The notes beneath the pieces are model-generated. The model saw only the letters and a list, made by a program, of their open reading frames with translations, was not told where the DNA came from and did no database searches. Of a DNA stretch of 32,071 nt, positions 12,871-21,215 are shown in pieces (within the stretch, counting starts at the first letter, position 1; every line of letters begins with the position of its first letter). Source of the DNA: a virus; the IMG/VR virus record IMGVR_UViG_3300035127_000001, positions 1-32,071 of that record, one strand, 5' to 3'. The position numbers and the translations under genes are program-made.

Positions 12871-13449
12871 ATGGCTTGCGCTAATAAAGTAACAGCAGAC
12901 ATTTTATTTGATTGTGCAGACGCGCCGAAAAAAGGTATTGACGGCGGGAAAGCTGTTCTAATCAACTGGGACGACATAGACCGTGCCGCGTCAACTGTAA
13001 ACGGTTCGATTGTAACCGATTTAGTTTTGAAGTCTGGCACTTCAGGAATTTCGATTTCTTGGTATAAAGATTTAGCCAGCGCGAACAGTTCTTTCGCACC
13101 GAACACCGAAGACGTTGACGGATTCCTTCAGAACTTTCTTTGTAGATTGGCAACAACAACAGCCGAACACGCTGAACGTGCAAACGAACTGAAACAAGGT
13201 CGTTTTGTGGTTGTTTACGAATCGAAATACAAAGGCGTTGATTTAGACGACGCGTTCAAAGTTCGTGGCTGGGATTGTGGTTTAAAGCTGTCAGAAATGA
13301 CAGAAAACACCCTTGAAAATTCTGGAAGTATATTGTTTACCCTTGCGACTGAAGAAGGGGACGTTGAACAATATCCTTATAACATTTTCCTTGAAACTGA
13401 TTACGCAACTTCAAAAGCTTCTTTTGACGCTTTATTTGCGGTCGTATAA
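12871..13449 (+). CDS. Probable major tail tube protein
   Basis: 192 residues, beta-rich with few charged clusters. It begins MACANKVTADILFDCADAPKKG and ends with YNIFLETDYATSKASFDALFAVV. Segments such as RFVVVYESKYKG, WDCGLKLSEMTEN and GSILFTLATEEGDVEQYPYN are alternating strands consistent with a tail tube or other abundant virion protein. It sits directly behind the capsid gene and is flanked on both sides by hairpins, a layout used for very highly expressed structural genes. A decoration protein is the main alternative; tail tube is inferred. Confidence 0.55.
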   Translation: MACANKVTADILFDCADAPKKGIDGGKAVLINWDDIDRAASTVNGSIVTDLVLKSGTSGISISWYKDLASANSSFAPNTEDVDGFLQNFLCRLATTTAEHAERANELKQGRFVVVYESKYKGVDLDDAFKVRGWDCGLKLSEMTENTLENSGSILFTLATEEGDVEQYPYNIFLETDYATSKASFDALFAVV

Positions 13450-13452
13450 TAT

Positions 13453-13483
13453 AAAGCGGGATAACGTCAAATTGTCCCGCTTT
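13453..13483 (+). terminator. Hairpin after the tail-tube-like gene
   Basis: AAAGCGGGA (13453-13461) pairs with TCCCGCTTT (13475-13483), extendable by three more pairs towards a short loop, and is followed by TTTAATACTTTT. This is a good intrinsic terminator or attenuator between the probable tail tube gene and the next gene. Confidence 0.75.
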
Positions 13484-13497
13484 TAATACTTTTAATT

Positions 13498-14217
13498 ATG
13501 GGTTTCGAATTCGACAAGACACAAATGACAATCATTGAAATTCTAAACGGGACGGTTAAAGATATTCGCGAAAATATTGACCTTCTGGCAAAAGACTACA
13601 AAGCGAAAACAGGAAGGGACGTTTGTCGTTCTTGTCCTTCGGACATTCAATACATGATTTTATCACTTAAAAATTTGTATAAAATGACACAGTTTAAATT
13701 TAAACGTCATGCCGCTATGTATAAAAACAAGAAGGGCGACAAGGCGACAATTTCGAACGCCACAATGACGGACGAAAAAGCGATTGAATTCTTACGGACT
13801 AATCCTGAAAGAATCAAATTATTTTCAGATTACCCTTCAAACTGGGAACAACTTATAATTGACGGCGTTGATTCCGAAACCGCTGAAGAAAAAGAAGCCC
13901 GCCTTGCCGCTGAAGCTGAAGCGAAAGCTGTTGCTGAAGCTAACAAAAGTAAGGAAGAAGAAACAACAGAAGAAGCCAAAACCGACGAAAACGGTCAAGG
14001 TTCTGTTGAAGAAGAAAAGGCTGAAGATACTGGCGAAACTGACGCTGAAAAAGAAGCCCGCCTTGCCGCTGAAGAAGCGGTTCAGGGAAACGCGGCAAGT
14101 GAAGAAAAGCCTTCGCGCGACGAATTAATGAAAATGCAATTAAAAGACTTGCGCGTTAAATACCCAGATATTAAGGCAACGAACATAAAAGACTTTGTTG
14201 ACAAAGTTCTTGCCTAA
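13498..14217 (+). CDS. Virion-associated protein with acidic repeat linker
   Basis: 239 residues in three parts. The N-terminal 115 residues are a helical domain with RDVCRSCPSDIQYMILSL and WEQLIIDGVDS. The middle (about 127-200) is a low-complexity Ala/Glu/Lys linker with two copies of EKEARLAAE encoded by an identical 28-bp repeat. The C-terminal 35 residues (LMKMQLKDLRVKYPDIKATN) look like a small SAP/HeH-type helix-extended-helix unit that could bind nucleic acid or protein. Position among head genes suggests a capsid- or neck-associated protein. The exact role is unknown. Confidence 0.62.
   Translation: MGFEFDKTQMTIIEILNGTVKDIRENIDLLAKDYKAKTGRDVCRSCPSDIQYMILSLKNLYKMTQFKFKRHAAMYKNKKGDKATISNATMTDEKAIEFLRTNPERIKLFSDYPSNWEQLIIDGVDSETAEEKEARLAAEAEAKAVAEANKSKEEETTEEAKTDENGQGSVEEEKAEDTGETDAEKEARLAAEEAVQGNAASEEKPSRDELMKMQLKDLRVKYPDIKATNIKDFVDKVLA
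13888..14074 (+). repeat. 28-bp direct repeat inside the linker
   Basis: An identical 28-bp unit (beginning GAAAAAGAAGCCCGCCTTGC) occurs at 13888-13915 and 14047-14074, 159 bp apart (53 codons, in frame). Recombination between the copies would delete 53 codons without a frameshift. Confidence 0.8.
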
Positions 14218-14242
14218 TAAGTAGGTACTTTAAACCGAATCA

Positions 14243-14283
14243 AAGGGCTTTATTTTGCTTGTGTCAAGTAAAGTGAAGCCCTT
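14243..14283 (+). terminator. Hairpin upstream of the portal gene
   Basis: AAGGGCTT (14243-14250) pairs with AAGCCCTT (14276-14283); the loop itself can pair further (TTTGCTT with AAGTAAA). AATTTTT follows. It lies in the 86-bp gap between the linker protein and portal genes. Confidence 0.72.
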
Positions 14284-14303
14284 AATTTTTATACTCAAAG
14301 AAA

Positions 14304-15701
14304 ATGAAGCTATATTATAACCAAGTGTCAAGCACTATTCTTGACGTAAAAGTTGATAAAAGAAACGAATGTTTCAATTTTGGTTCTGACAACGCCTTTC
14401 CGTCATTGATTGAAGCCTTGATTTCAATGTCAATTACTTCAAAGAATTGCGCCGACCGTGTCGCAAAAGCTATTTACGGAAAATCATTCGGCGACGCTGG
14501 AAAAGTTAAAGTAAACAGCAAGGGTCAAAGCTTGAACGAAGTTTTAAGAATAGCCGCCCGCCAATATTCAAAACATAATAATTGTTATTTACAAGTAACT
14601 TATGACGCAAACCTTGACGTCAAAGCAATTGTTGTCGTTCCAGTAACAGACGTAAGAATCGGGAAAGCTGACGACAAAGGATATTCGGGGAAATTTCTTG
14701 TTTATGATAACTGGGATAAATCCAAAAGTAAAAAGATTAAGCCTTCAGATTTCAAGGTTGTTGACAAATACAATCCAGAAAAAAAAGTAATTGAAGGTCA
14801 AATTCGCGCGGCTTCAAAAGAAAAAGGCGCGAAAGAAGCTAAGATTGAAGACATCATTCAGAACTACAACGGTCAAATCTTGCACTTACGTAAAGACGAC
14901 GGATATATTTATTCATTAACAGATTTAAACCCCGCCTTATCTGAAGCACTTCTTGAAGCGAATTCGCAAACGTTCAGAAGTCGGGGCGCGTCAAAAGGCT
15001 TTTTAAATACAAAATTATTGACTGTTCAGCCGTTTAAAGACGACGACACAAGGAAAGAATTCAAAAAGGACTTAAATTCGCTTAGAGGGGCTGAAAATTC
15101 GTCTGACGTTCTTCTTCTTGAAACGTCCCAGCAATCGGACGACCTTTCAAAGCAAGTAAAACTTGACGACCTTTCGGGAACTTATAACGATAAACTGTTC
15201 GAATATTCAGACAAGCAAGCAGAAAAGAACATTTGTAAAGCCTTTACAGTTCCTTTAATGTTAGTTTCACAGACAGACAATTCGCTTTTCGGTTCTTCTG
15301 GGGAAATGCTGAAGGAAGCAAAGCTTCAGCTATGGGAAAACCGCGAAGAAGAACGCGACCAATTCGAAGAAGTGTTTTCTGGTATTATGAAACTTTTTCA
15401 AGAAGGCAAAAAGATTGAAGAAGGTTTGAAGATATTGAATCCTTATGTTGATGAACAGGAACAAGGAAGCGTAAATATAAATAAACAAGCACAAGCGACG
15501 CTTCGCGGTTCTGTTGGTGGTGTTACTGCAATTCTTGACGTTGTAAAAGCTGTAAAAGAACAGACAATTGACAGAGAAAACGCGGTTTCTATAATTGTAA
15601 ATATTTACGGATTCAGCGAAAAGAAAGCAAAACAAATGGTCGGCGGTTTTGACGGCGAAGGGAATCCAGTTGAACAGAATAGTAAAACAGTACAAAATTA
15701 A
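14304..15701 (+). CDS. Portal protein
   Basis: 465 residues, normal for HK97-type portals. Recognisable parts are NAFPSLIEALISMSITSKNCADRVAKAIYG near the start, a Tyr-rich section (NNCYLQVTYDAN), VVPVTDVRIG, and a C-terminal half with SDKQAEKNICKAFTVPLMLV and LFGSSGEMLKEAKLQLWEN, the conserved region of phage portals in which NIxxAFxVPxxL is typical. It forms the twelve-fold ring at the capsid vertex through which terminase loads DNA and to which the neck attaches. It lies behind a hairpin and 5 bp before the connector gene. The distance from terminase (about 7 kb downstream) is unusual. Confidence 0.85.
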   Translation: MKLYYNQVSSTILDVKVDKRNECFNFGSDNAFPSLIEALISMSITSKNCADRVAKAIYGKSFGDAGKVKVNSKGQSLNEVLRIAARQYSKHNNCYLQVTYDANLDVKAIVVVPVTDVRIGKADDKGYSGKFLVYDNWDKSKSKKIKPSDFKVVDKYNPEKKVIEGQIRAASKEKGAKEAKIEDIIQNYNGQILHLRKDDGYIYSLTDLNPALSEALLEANSQTFRSRGASKGFLNTKLLTVQPFKDDDTRKEFKKDLNSLRGAENSSDVLLLETSQQSDDLSKQVKLDDLSGTYNDKLFEYSDKQAEKNICKAFTVPLMLVSQTDNSLFGSSGEMLKEAKLQLWENREEERDQFEEVFSGIMKLFQEGKKIEEGLKILNPYVDEQEQGSVNINKQAQATLRGSVGGVTAILDVVKAVKEQTIDRENAVSIIVNIYGFSEKKAKQMVGGFDGEGNPVEQNSKTVQN

Positions 15702-15706
15702 ACAAA

Positions 15707-16243
15707 ATGGCTAATTTGATAACAGCAACGGAATTCGCGTCATTTAGAAATGTTTCAATAAAAAGGGACGACGCGAAGATTGACGAAGCGATTTCGCTGG
15801 CGCAACAATCCGACCTTCTTGAAATATTAGGGGAATTTTATTTTGACGTAATAAAAAACGCGGCTGAAGCTTCTTATTCCGAATTAATGAACGGTTCAGA
15901 ATTTGAATACAACGGCGAAAGCTTTGAACATGCTGGAATTAAAAAACTTCTTGCTGACTATGCTTATTCGCGTTATATCTATATGAAGCCAGTAAACGAC
16001 ACGGCTTTCGGGTTTATAGTTAAGGAAACACAAGACGGAACGCCAGTTGACAGGAATTATTTAAAAGACATGCAAAAGCAAGCGCAAGTTGACGCGGGTG
16101 TCAAGTTTAAATTCATTGAATTATACATTCTTGCAAATACAGCAACGTTCCCGCGATATTGCACAGCTTCAGACCGCGACAAATATTTGAAGGATAGGTT
16201 TTCGGTAGGTTCATTTTCAACCCAAAAATTTAGTAAATTATGA
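15707..16243 (+). CDS. Head-tail connector-like protein
   Basis: 178 residues, helical. The start ITATEFASFRNVSIKRDDAKIDEAISLAQQSDLLEILG resembles the adaptor proteins of Bacteroidetes phages that follow the portal, with the AQQSDL..LG helix and a second helix at IKKLLADYAYSRYIYMKP. These bind under the portal and form the first neck ring. The stop overlaps the next start by 4 bp (ATGA). The call rests on position and helix pattern. Confidence 0.68.
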   Translation: MANLITATEFASFRNVSIKRDDAKIDEAISLAQQSDLLEILGEFYFDVIKNAAEASYSELMNGSEFEYNGESFEHAGIKKLLADYAYSRYIYMKPVNDTAFGFIVKETQDGTPVDRNYLKDMQKQAQVDAGVKFKFIELYILANTATFPRYCTASDRDKYLKDRFSVGSFSTQKFSKL

Positions 16244-17229
16244 TAACCATTGAAAGAAGTTCAAAGAACGGTTTTTTTACTATTGACGGTCTTGACTACC
16301 ATCAAAACCACTATACAATTGAATACGACAACGAAAAGGGAACTGACGAAACAAGAAACTTTTCGCTTAGAAACATATTCACAGGAAATAAAATTGTTGC
16401 TTCGCGTGGTTATGCTGAAATAACAGACGTTAATTCATGGGGTGAATTAATGGAACTATTGAACGAAGTCGGGGCTTTGAAAAATAATGACGTTGCAATT
16501 TCAGACCAAACAAGCCCAGTCGTTATAAATCCGTTTAACACCCCAGTTGTTTCTTCAACTTCAACGGGCGCGGTTGCGATTGGTGAAAAAGACGTAACAG
16601 TTGCAAGTATTACAAGTTTTGCAGTCGGTCAACATTTAACTTTATTTAGTCCAGACGACAACCGTTTTTATTTAGGTGAAATTCTAGCTATTAACGGAAG
16701 TGTAATTTCAGCCGACACGCCTTTTGACTTTGATTTTCCAGCGGGTTCTTATGTTATAGGCGCAATTAAGAACATGAATGTCAACGGAAGTATAACGCCT
16801 GTTGCGTTTGGATTAAGAAATCCCGCTTTGATGCTTGGAACGCTTGAAACGACTTTTGATGTTACGCGTTTAATGTTTGTTTGTACGGCTGCAAGTGCTG
16901 TCGATTTATCAAAATTTGGCGACATTGTTGGCGGTCTAACGAAAGGAATTGTTATCAGGAAAATTGACGGAACTTACAGGAATATATTAAACGCCAAAAC
17001 AAACGGCGACCTTGCAAATATAATGTACGATTTTAATGTTCAGGCGGCTTCGAATCCAGCAATAGGACAAGACGGATTCACGGGACGTTTAACTTTTGCG
17101 GGTCAAAATAAAATTGGCGTTGCGATAAGGCTGGAAGCTGGGGAAGATTTACAAGTAATTATTCAAGACGACCTTTCAACATTAACGTCATTTTATATTA
17201 TTGCCGAAGGACATGAAGTTGTATATTAA
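16240..17229 (+). CDS. Virion protein, possible fibre or decoration protein
   Basis: 329 residues, beta-rich. The first 75 residues include GFFTIDGLDYHQNHY and FSLRNIFTGNK, with an FTIDG motif also found at the start of the SGNH fibre protein. A middle Ser/Thr-rich part (VVSSTSTGAVAIGEKDVTVAS) looks like a linker and strand. The C-terminal third has LTFAGQNKIGVAIRLEAGEDLQVIIQDDLS, a small beta-sandwich-like end. Such a layout suggests an exposed virion fibre or head decoration protein. Not recognised with certainty. Confidence 0.5.
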   Translation: MITIERSSKNGFFTIDGLDYHQNHYTIEYDNEKGTDETRNFSLRNIFTGNKIVASRGYAEITDVNSWGELMELLNEVGALKNNDVAISDQTSPVVINPFNTPVVSSTSTGAVAIGEKDVTVASITSFAVGQHLTLFSPDDNRFYLGEILAINGSVISADTPFDFDFPAGSYVIGAIKNMNVNGSITPVAFGLRNPALMLGTLETTFDVTRLMFVCTAASAVDLSKFGDIVGGLTKGIVIRKIDGTYRNILNAKTNGDLANIMYDFNVQAASNPAIGQDGFTGRLTFAGQNKIGVAIRLEAGEDLQVIIQDDLSTLTSFYIIAEGHEVVY

Positions 17230-17240
17230 ATCAATCAATT

Positions 17241-17675
17241 ATGAACACTTGGTTTGAAGTAAAAATAAAATTCAATAAGACAGGCGACGACGGGAAAGAC
17301 AAAACAGTTTCCGAAACATATCTATTTGACGCGAAAAGTTTCACAGAAGCCGAAGCGCGGACAATTGAAGAACTGACCCCTTACGTTTCTGGCGAATTGA
17401 AAATTGAAGCTATAAAGAAAGCGAACATTGTTGAACTTTTTCCTTACGATTCTGGCGAAATATGGTTCAAGGTTGCCGCCGAAATGATAACACTTGACGA
17501 AGGCGCGGGAAAGGAAAAGAAAGTAAAGCTTCATTATTTGATATTAGCCGACGACATTCAGCAAGCTTTGACGCGATTCACGAAGAACGTTGACGCTTCT
17601 GTTGTTCCTTACATAGTTACTTTAATTACAATGACTGGAATCATTGAAGTTTATCCTTATAACGAATCAGAATGA
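17241..17675 (+). CDS. DUF4494 family protein
   Basis: 144 residues that match the DUF4494 family of Bacteroidetes phages and conjugative regions: it opens MNTWFEVKIKFNKTG, then has TYLFDAKSFTEAEARTIEELTPYVSGE, the typical ANIVELFPYDSGEIWFKV block, an EKKVKLHYLI strand and the final MTGIIEVYPY. Function is unknown. The leader has AAATCAATCAATTATG, like early genes on the other strand. The stop overlaps the next start by 4 bp. Confidence 0.85.
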   Translation: MNTWFEVKIKFNKTGDDGKDKTVSETYLFDAKSFTEAEARTIEELTPYVSGELKIEAIKKANIVELFPYDSGEIWFKVAAEMITLDEGAGKEKKVKLHYLILADDIQQALTRFTKNVDASVVPYIVTLITMTGIIEVYPYNESE

Positions 17676-18289
17676 ACAGTATAAAATTAAACAAAGGCGT
17701 AATTTACAATTTGATAATAATTGCTTTAGTGATTTATATTGTATCGCTACGCCAGAAAGAAGAAGAACAGATTATTGTTCCTTCACAAGAAAACGAAATG
17801 ACAGTTGAAAACCCTATCGAAGAACAGCGTTTTGATACTGTTATTTATAAAGATTCAATCAGAAACATTGAAGTTGTAAAAGTTGTTAAGGTAGAAAACC
17901 CAGTCAATGAAGATTTGCTTGAAAAATATGAACAGGCAATAAAAGACAATGACAGATTGAAGCAAATTTCGCTTTATAAAGAAGCAATAACAGAACGGAA
18001 ATACAATCAGGTGTTCGAAGATTCAGTTCAAACAATAACGGTTAAAAGTGAAGTCATAGGGACTTTGAAAACTCAATCAGTCCATTATTTGACTAAGCCA
18101 AATATTATAAGCGTTCAAAAAGAACCCGAAAAAATATCCTTGTTTGCGGGCGGCTTTGCCTACGGATTCAAAGAACCTGCGTTCGGTTTAAATCTTAACT
18201 TGGTAAATAAAGAAAAAAATCGAATATTTATAGTCGGATATGACACGAAGAACGTTGTTCATATTGGCGTAACTTTTAAAATTTATTGA
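17672..18289 (+). CDS. Membrane-anchored periplasmic protein, spanin-like candidate
   Basis: 205 residues. One N-terminal transmembrane helix (about 9-26, GVIYNLIIIALVIYIVSL) follows a short basic head, so the rest faces the periplasm. Residues about 40-125 are charged and coiled-coil-prone, and the last 55 residues (SLFAGGFAYGFKEPAFGLNLNLV to VVHIGVTFKIY) alternate like beta strands facing the outer membrane. Next to the holin gene this topology fits an inner-membrane spanin or a related envelope-disrupting protein. No separate lipoprotein partner is seen. Function is inferred. Confidence 0.5.
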   Translation: MNSIKLNKGVIYNLIIIALVIYIVSLRQKEEEQIIVPSQENEMTVENPIEEQRFDTVIYKDSIRNIEVVKVVKVENPVNEDLLEKYEQAIKDNDRLKQISLYKEAITERKYNQVFEDSVQTITVKSEVIGTLKTQSVHYLTKPNIISVQKEPEKISLFAGGFAYGFKEPAFGLNLNLVNKEKNRIFIVGYDTKNVVHIGVTFKIY

Positions 18290-18291
18290 AT

Positions 18292-18753
18292 ATGGAAGAC
18301 ATTTTGAACTTTGTAAAAAGTTTGCTTTATGCCTTGTTTGTGTACTTGGGAATTAAAACGGGAATTGTGAAAGTTTTATTTTTATTAATGGTCATTGATT
18401 CGGTGCTTGGAGTAATTAAAGCCTTCAGGCTGGGTCAGAAGTTTAGTCTTAAAAGATTGGGCTGGGGAATGGTTTCGAAGCTTTCTATTTTAGTTATTCC
18501 GATGATAGTTGCTTTAATGGCAAAAGGCTTAAGTTTAAATTTTAACTATTTTGTTGTTGCCATCATCGACATAATAATTGTAAACGAAGGTATTTCATGT
18601 ATTACGAATATTCTGGCAATCAAGACGAAGAAACAAATCGAAAATACTGACTATATTACGAAGATGCTTGAAGCAATAAGGCGGGCGTTTATGTCGATTA
18701 TTCAGCGGCTTCTTTGTGCTATTGAAAAGAATAATATAACCGATAAAAAGTAA
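18292..18753 (+). CDS. Holin (phage_holin_4-like)
   Basis: 153 residues from the ATG at 18292 (a TTG at 18286 is less likely). Membrane segments are about 8-25, 27-45, 62-82 and 85-110. The loop after the second helix reads LMVIDSVLGVIKAFRLGQKFSLKR, the typical turn of the toxin-secretion/phage-lysis holins: an Asp in the membrane and a basic loop with small residues. Holins accumulate in the inner membrane and open it at a set time to release endolysin. The stop is 4 bp before the SGNH fibre gene, so fibre and endolysin share its transcript. Confidence 0.78.
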   Translation: MEDILNFVKSLLYALFVYLGIKTGIVKVLFLLMVIDSVLGVIKAFRLGQKFSLKRLGWGMVSKLSILVIPMIVALMAKGLSLNFNYFVVAIIDIIIVNEGISCITNILAIKTKKQIENTDYITKMLEAIRRAFMSIIQRLLCAIEKNNITDKK

Positions 18754-18757
18754 AGCA

Positions 18758-21211
18758 ATGATTTTAATTAATTCATACGACGAAAAGCACTTCACAATTG
18801 ACGGCGTAATGTTTGCGAAGATTTATCAACCATTGGCGCAAGGTTCACAAGGTATCGGAATTTATTCGATATATGACACAAAGCAAAGGCTTGTTAATTC
18901 AACAAAATACACAGAATTTTCAATTGACGGTAAAACTTACAGCACACAAGAAGCCACTATTTCGGCGATTCTTGCTGTTACTTGGTACGCTTTAAGTGAA
19001 AGCGACATTGAAGTTCTTTCAAACAGAATCGACAACATTGAAGAAAACCAATACACGGGCGTTGTTGTTTATGAAACTTTGGCTGAACTTCCTGTAACTG
19101 GGACGTTGCTTGTTTCTTATAAAGTTTCAAACGATTCGACTTCTTCAAATAATGGTTATTATCATTGGAACGGTTCGGCTTACGTAAAGGACGCAAGTCT
19201 TGTTTTATCTGAAATCGACCCGACAAATGAAAGCGAAGCACTTTCAGCGGCGGCAACTGACAGGTTTGTAAATAGAACGATATTGCCTTATAATTCCCGC
19301 TTTAATTCCGATACACCTGTAACGTTGTCAACGGCTGGCGAATTTGCAATAACTGTCGGAACTGGGAACTTGTATTTGTACGAAACGAACGCGCTTAGAA
19401 TCGAAAATACAGTTGCGGCGAACTTCGTTCTTGCAAATACTACAATCTTAGACGGTAACGACGGACAAACTTTATATTATAAGTTTTACGCGAAATGGAT
19501 TTCAGGAAGCAAGAAACTTTTTATTAGTGCTGGCGACACAGCCCCCGAAAGTGATTACACGGACAAGGTTACACTTTCAAGCGATTATCAGCTTTTCGAA
19601 GGAAGCGTTGAGGTCGGAACTGTTTACGCTGACAGGTTAGCGTTCTTGATTGTTGGCGCGGTTGCTGAAATAGCAATCAAAGACTTTCAAGTTCTTATTG
19701 ACGAACAAGGTTTCGGCGTAGGTGAACAGGATTTGCAGCAAGTTCAACTTCAAGTTGACGCTTTGAACGAAGAAATATTTGACGAAAATATTGTTCCTTC
19801 AGATTCAAGGTTTAACGAAGACACAAACATTGACGGAACGAATATAGGTGTTTTTGAATTTACGCTTGGGGCTGCAACCGTTGACGAAATCGCAATTGAA
19901 CAGGAAGGCGTAAAAATCGACATAACTGGAACGGGCGGGAATGTGAATTTCAACGATACTTCGATAATATCTTCAATTACAAACGGGAATGAAGTTCATT
20001 GTCAGTTCAAAATTAAATGGCTTGAAGGGAATGACAAGCTTTATTTTGCTGTTACAACTTCAACAACTGGCGCGGTTCAGATTGCACATTCGACAAGTTG
20101 GCAAATAGTGAACGCAAAATTGACAAAGGGTACAGAATACCCGAATCGCGTTGCTTTCTTCTGGGCTGGTACAACTGGAAAACAAACAGTAATTATCAAA
20201 GATTTAGTAATTGACGACACAGAAATTGTTTTCGGGGAAATAAGTAAGCTTAAAGACAGAGTTGACATAATTGAAACGCAAATCGGGATTGAAGACCCAG
20301 AAACGGAAAGCTTGAAGGTTTCAATTATCGGGGATTCAATTTCGACCGCTTCTGATAACAACGCCGTTGAAATTGAAGTTCTTTCTTCTGACGTAGGCGG
20401 AACAATTGAAGCTTATGTAACAAAATACGACGTTGACGCGGGCTTAACAATTGGCGGTTATACAGTTCAATCTTCAGACATTGGAGTTCTGAAGACATTT
20501 AGCCCCGATTCTGGCGACATTGGGAAGGTTGTCGGAAAGCCTTTGAATTATAATGCACTTACACAAAATCAACTTTGGTGGGGAATACTGGCGGAACGAA
20601 AAGGCTGGGAAATACTTCAAAATGTTTCTTGGTCTGGGGCTTCGATTAGTTCACACGAAGGAAGTATTGAACAATATAAAACGTCTTACGCGTGGCATCC
20701 AGCGCAAATAAACAAATTACAGAAGCGAAACGACGCGGGGGTTTACGAAACGCCTGACTTGGTTATTGTTTATCGCGGGACAAATGACTTCAGTCATACG
20801 CCCTACGCAAAATTAACTTCGTTCGACGCTTCTGAAACTGAAATTCCTTCTGACGACATTGTGAATGTTTCTGATTATGGTTACAAGGAAGCCTTGACGC
20901 TTTTGGTTAAAACTATACGCGAAACTTATCCTTTGGCTGAAGTTGTTCTTTGTACGCTGAACGTTTTTAAGCGTGTTGTTTACGACCATTTTCCAACACG
21001 TAACGGAACGAACACGCTTCCAGAATTCAACAACGCAATTCGTGAAGTTGCGAATCAAATGGGTTGTCGTTTGATTGAATTTGACAAAGACGGAATAACA
21101 TTCGAAAATGCTTATCCGACTTATATTTCGGATTCTGCAACGATACCAACACACCCGAACGCAACGGGTCATTCGAAAATGGCTGAAAAAGCAATCATTG
21201 ACTTATCATAA
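18758..21211 (+). CDS. Tail fibre/spike with SGNH hydrolase domain
   Basis: 817 residues. The N-terminal 80 residues start MILINSYDEKHFTIDGVMF, like the 16240 gene, and may anchor to the virion. Two jelly-roll-like modules follow at about 171-320 and 343-494; the second is closely related to a module in the gene at 26467. The C-terminal 300 residues are an SGNH/GDSL hydrolase: GDSIS with catalytic Ser527, a Gly block in SWSGASIS, GTND at 674-677 and HPNATGH with His799. The Asp normally three residues before this His is replaced by Ile796. Such domains de-esterify surface polysaccharide, so the protein probably binds and modifies host glycan during adsorption. It sits between holin and endolysin. 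Confidence 0.82.
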   Translation: MILINSYDEKHFTIDGVMFAKIYQPLAQGSQGIGIYSIYDTKQRLVNSTKYTEFSIDGKTYSTQEATISAILAVTWYALSESDIEVLSNRIDNIEENQYTGVVVYETLAELPVTGTLLVSYKVSNDSTSSNNGYYHWNGSAYVKDASLVLSEIDPTNESEALSAAATDRFVNRTILPYNSRFNSDTPVTLSTAGEFAITVGTGNLYLYETNALRIENTVAANFVLANTTILDGNDGQTLYYKFYAKWISGSKKLFISAGDTAPESDYTDKVTLSSDYQLFEGSVEVGTVYADRLAFLIVGAVAEIAIKDFQVLIDEQGFGVGEQDLQQVQLQVDALNEEIFDENIVPSDSRFNEDTNIDGTNIGVFEFTLGAATVDEIAIEQEGVKIDITGTGGNVNFNDTSIISSITNGNEVHCQFKIKWLEGNDKLYFAVTTSTTGAVQIAHSTSWQIVNAKLTKGTEYPNRVAFFWAGTTGKQTVIIKDLVIDDTEIVFGEISKLKDRVDIIETQIGIEDPETESLKVSIIGDSISTASDNNAVEIEVLSSDVGGTIEAYVTKYDVDAGLTIGGYTVQSSDIGVLKTFSPDSGDIGKVVGKPLNYNALTQNQLWWGILAERKGWEILQNVSWSGASISSHEGSIEQYKTSYAWHPAQINKLQKRNDAGVYETPDLVIVYRGTNDFSHTPYAKLTSFDASETEIPSDDIVNVSDYGYKEALTLLVKTIRETYPLAEVVLCTLNVFKRVVYDHFPTRNGTNTLPEFNNAIREVANQMGCRLIEFDKDGITFENAYPTYISDSATIPTHPNATGHSKMAEKAIIDLS

Positions 21212-21215
21212 AATT

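Noticed and set aside
13859-14128. Lys-rich 89-residue ORF on the plus strand
   Set aside because: Out-of-frame reading of the acidic repeat linker of the 13498 gene; composition is a pure frame-shift artefact.
15330-15695. Minus-strand ORF of 121 residues opposite the portal
   Set aside because: Antisense shadow of the portal gene, Phe/Asn-rich, no leader, inside a strongly coding plus-strand gene.
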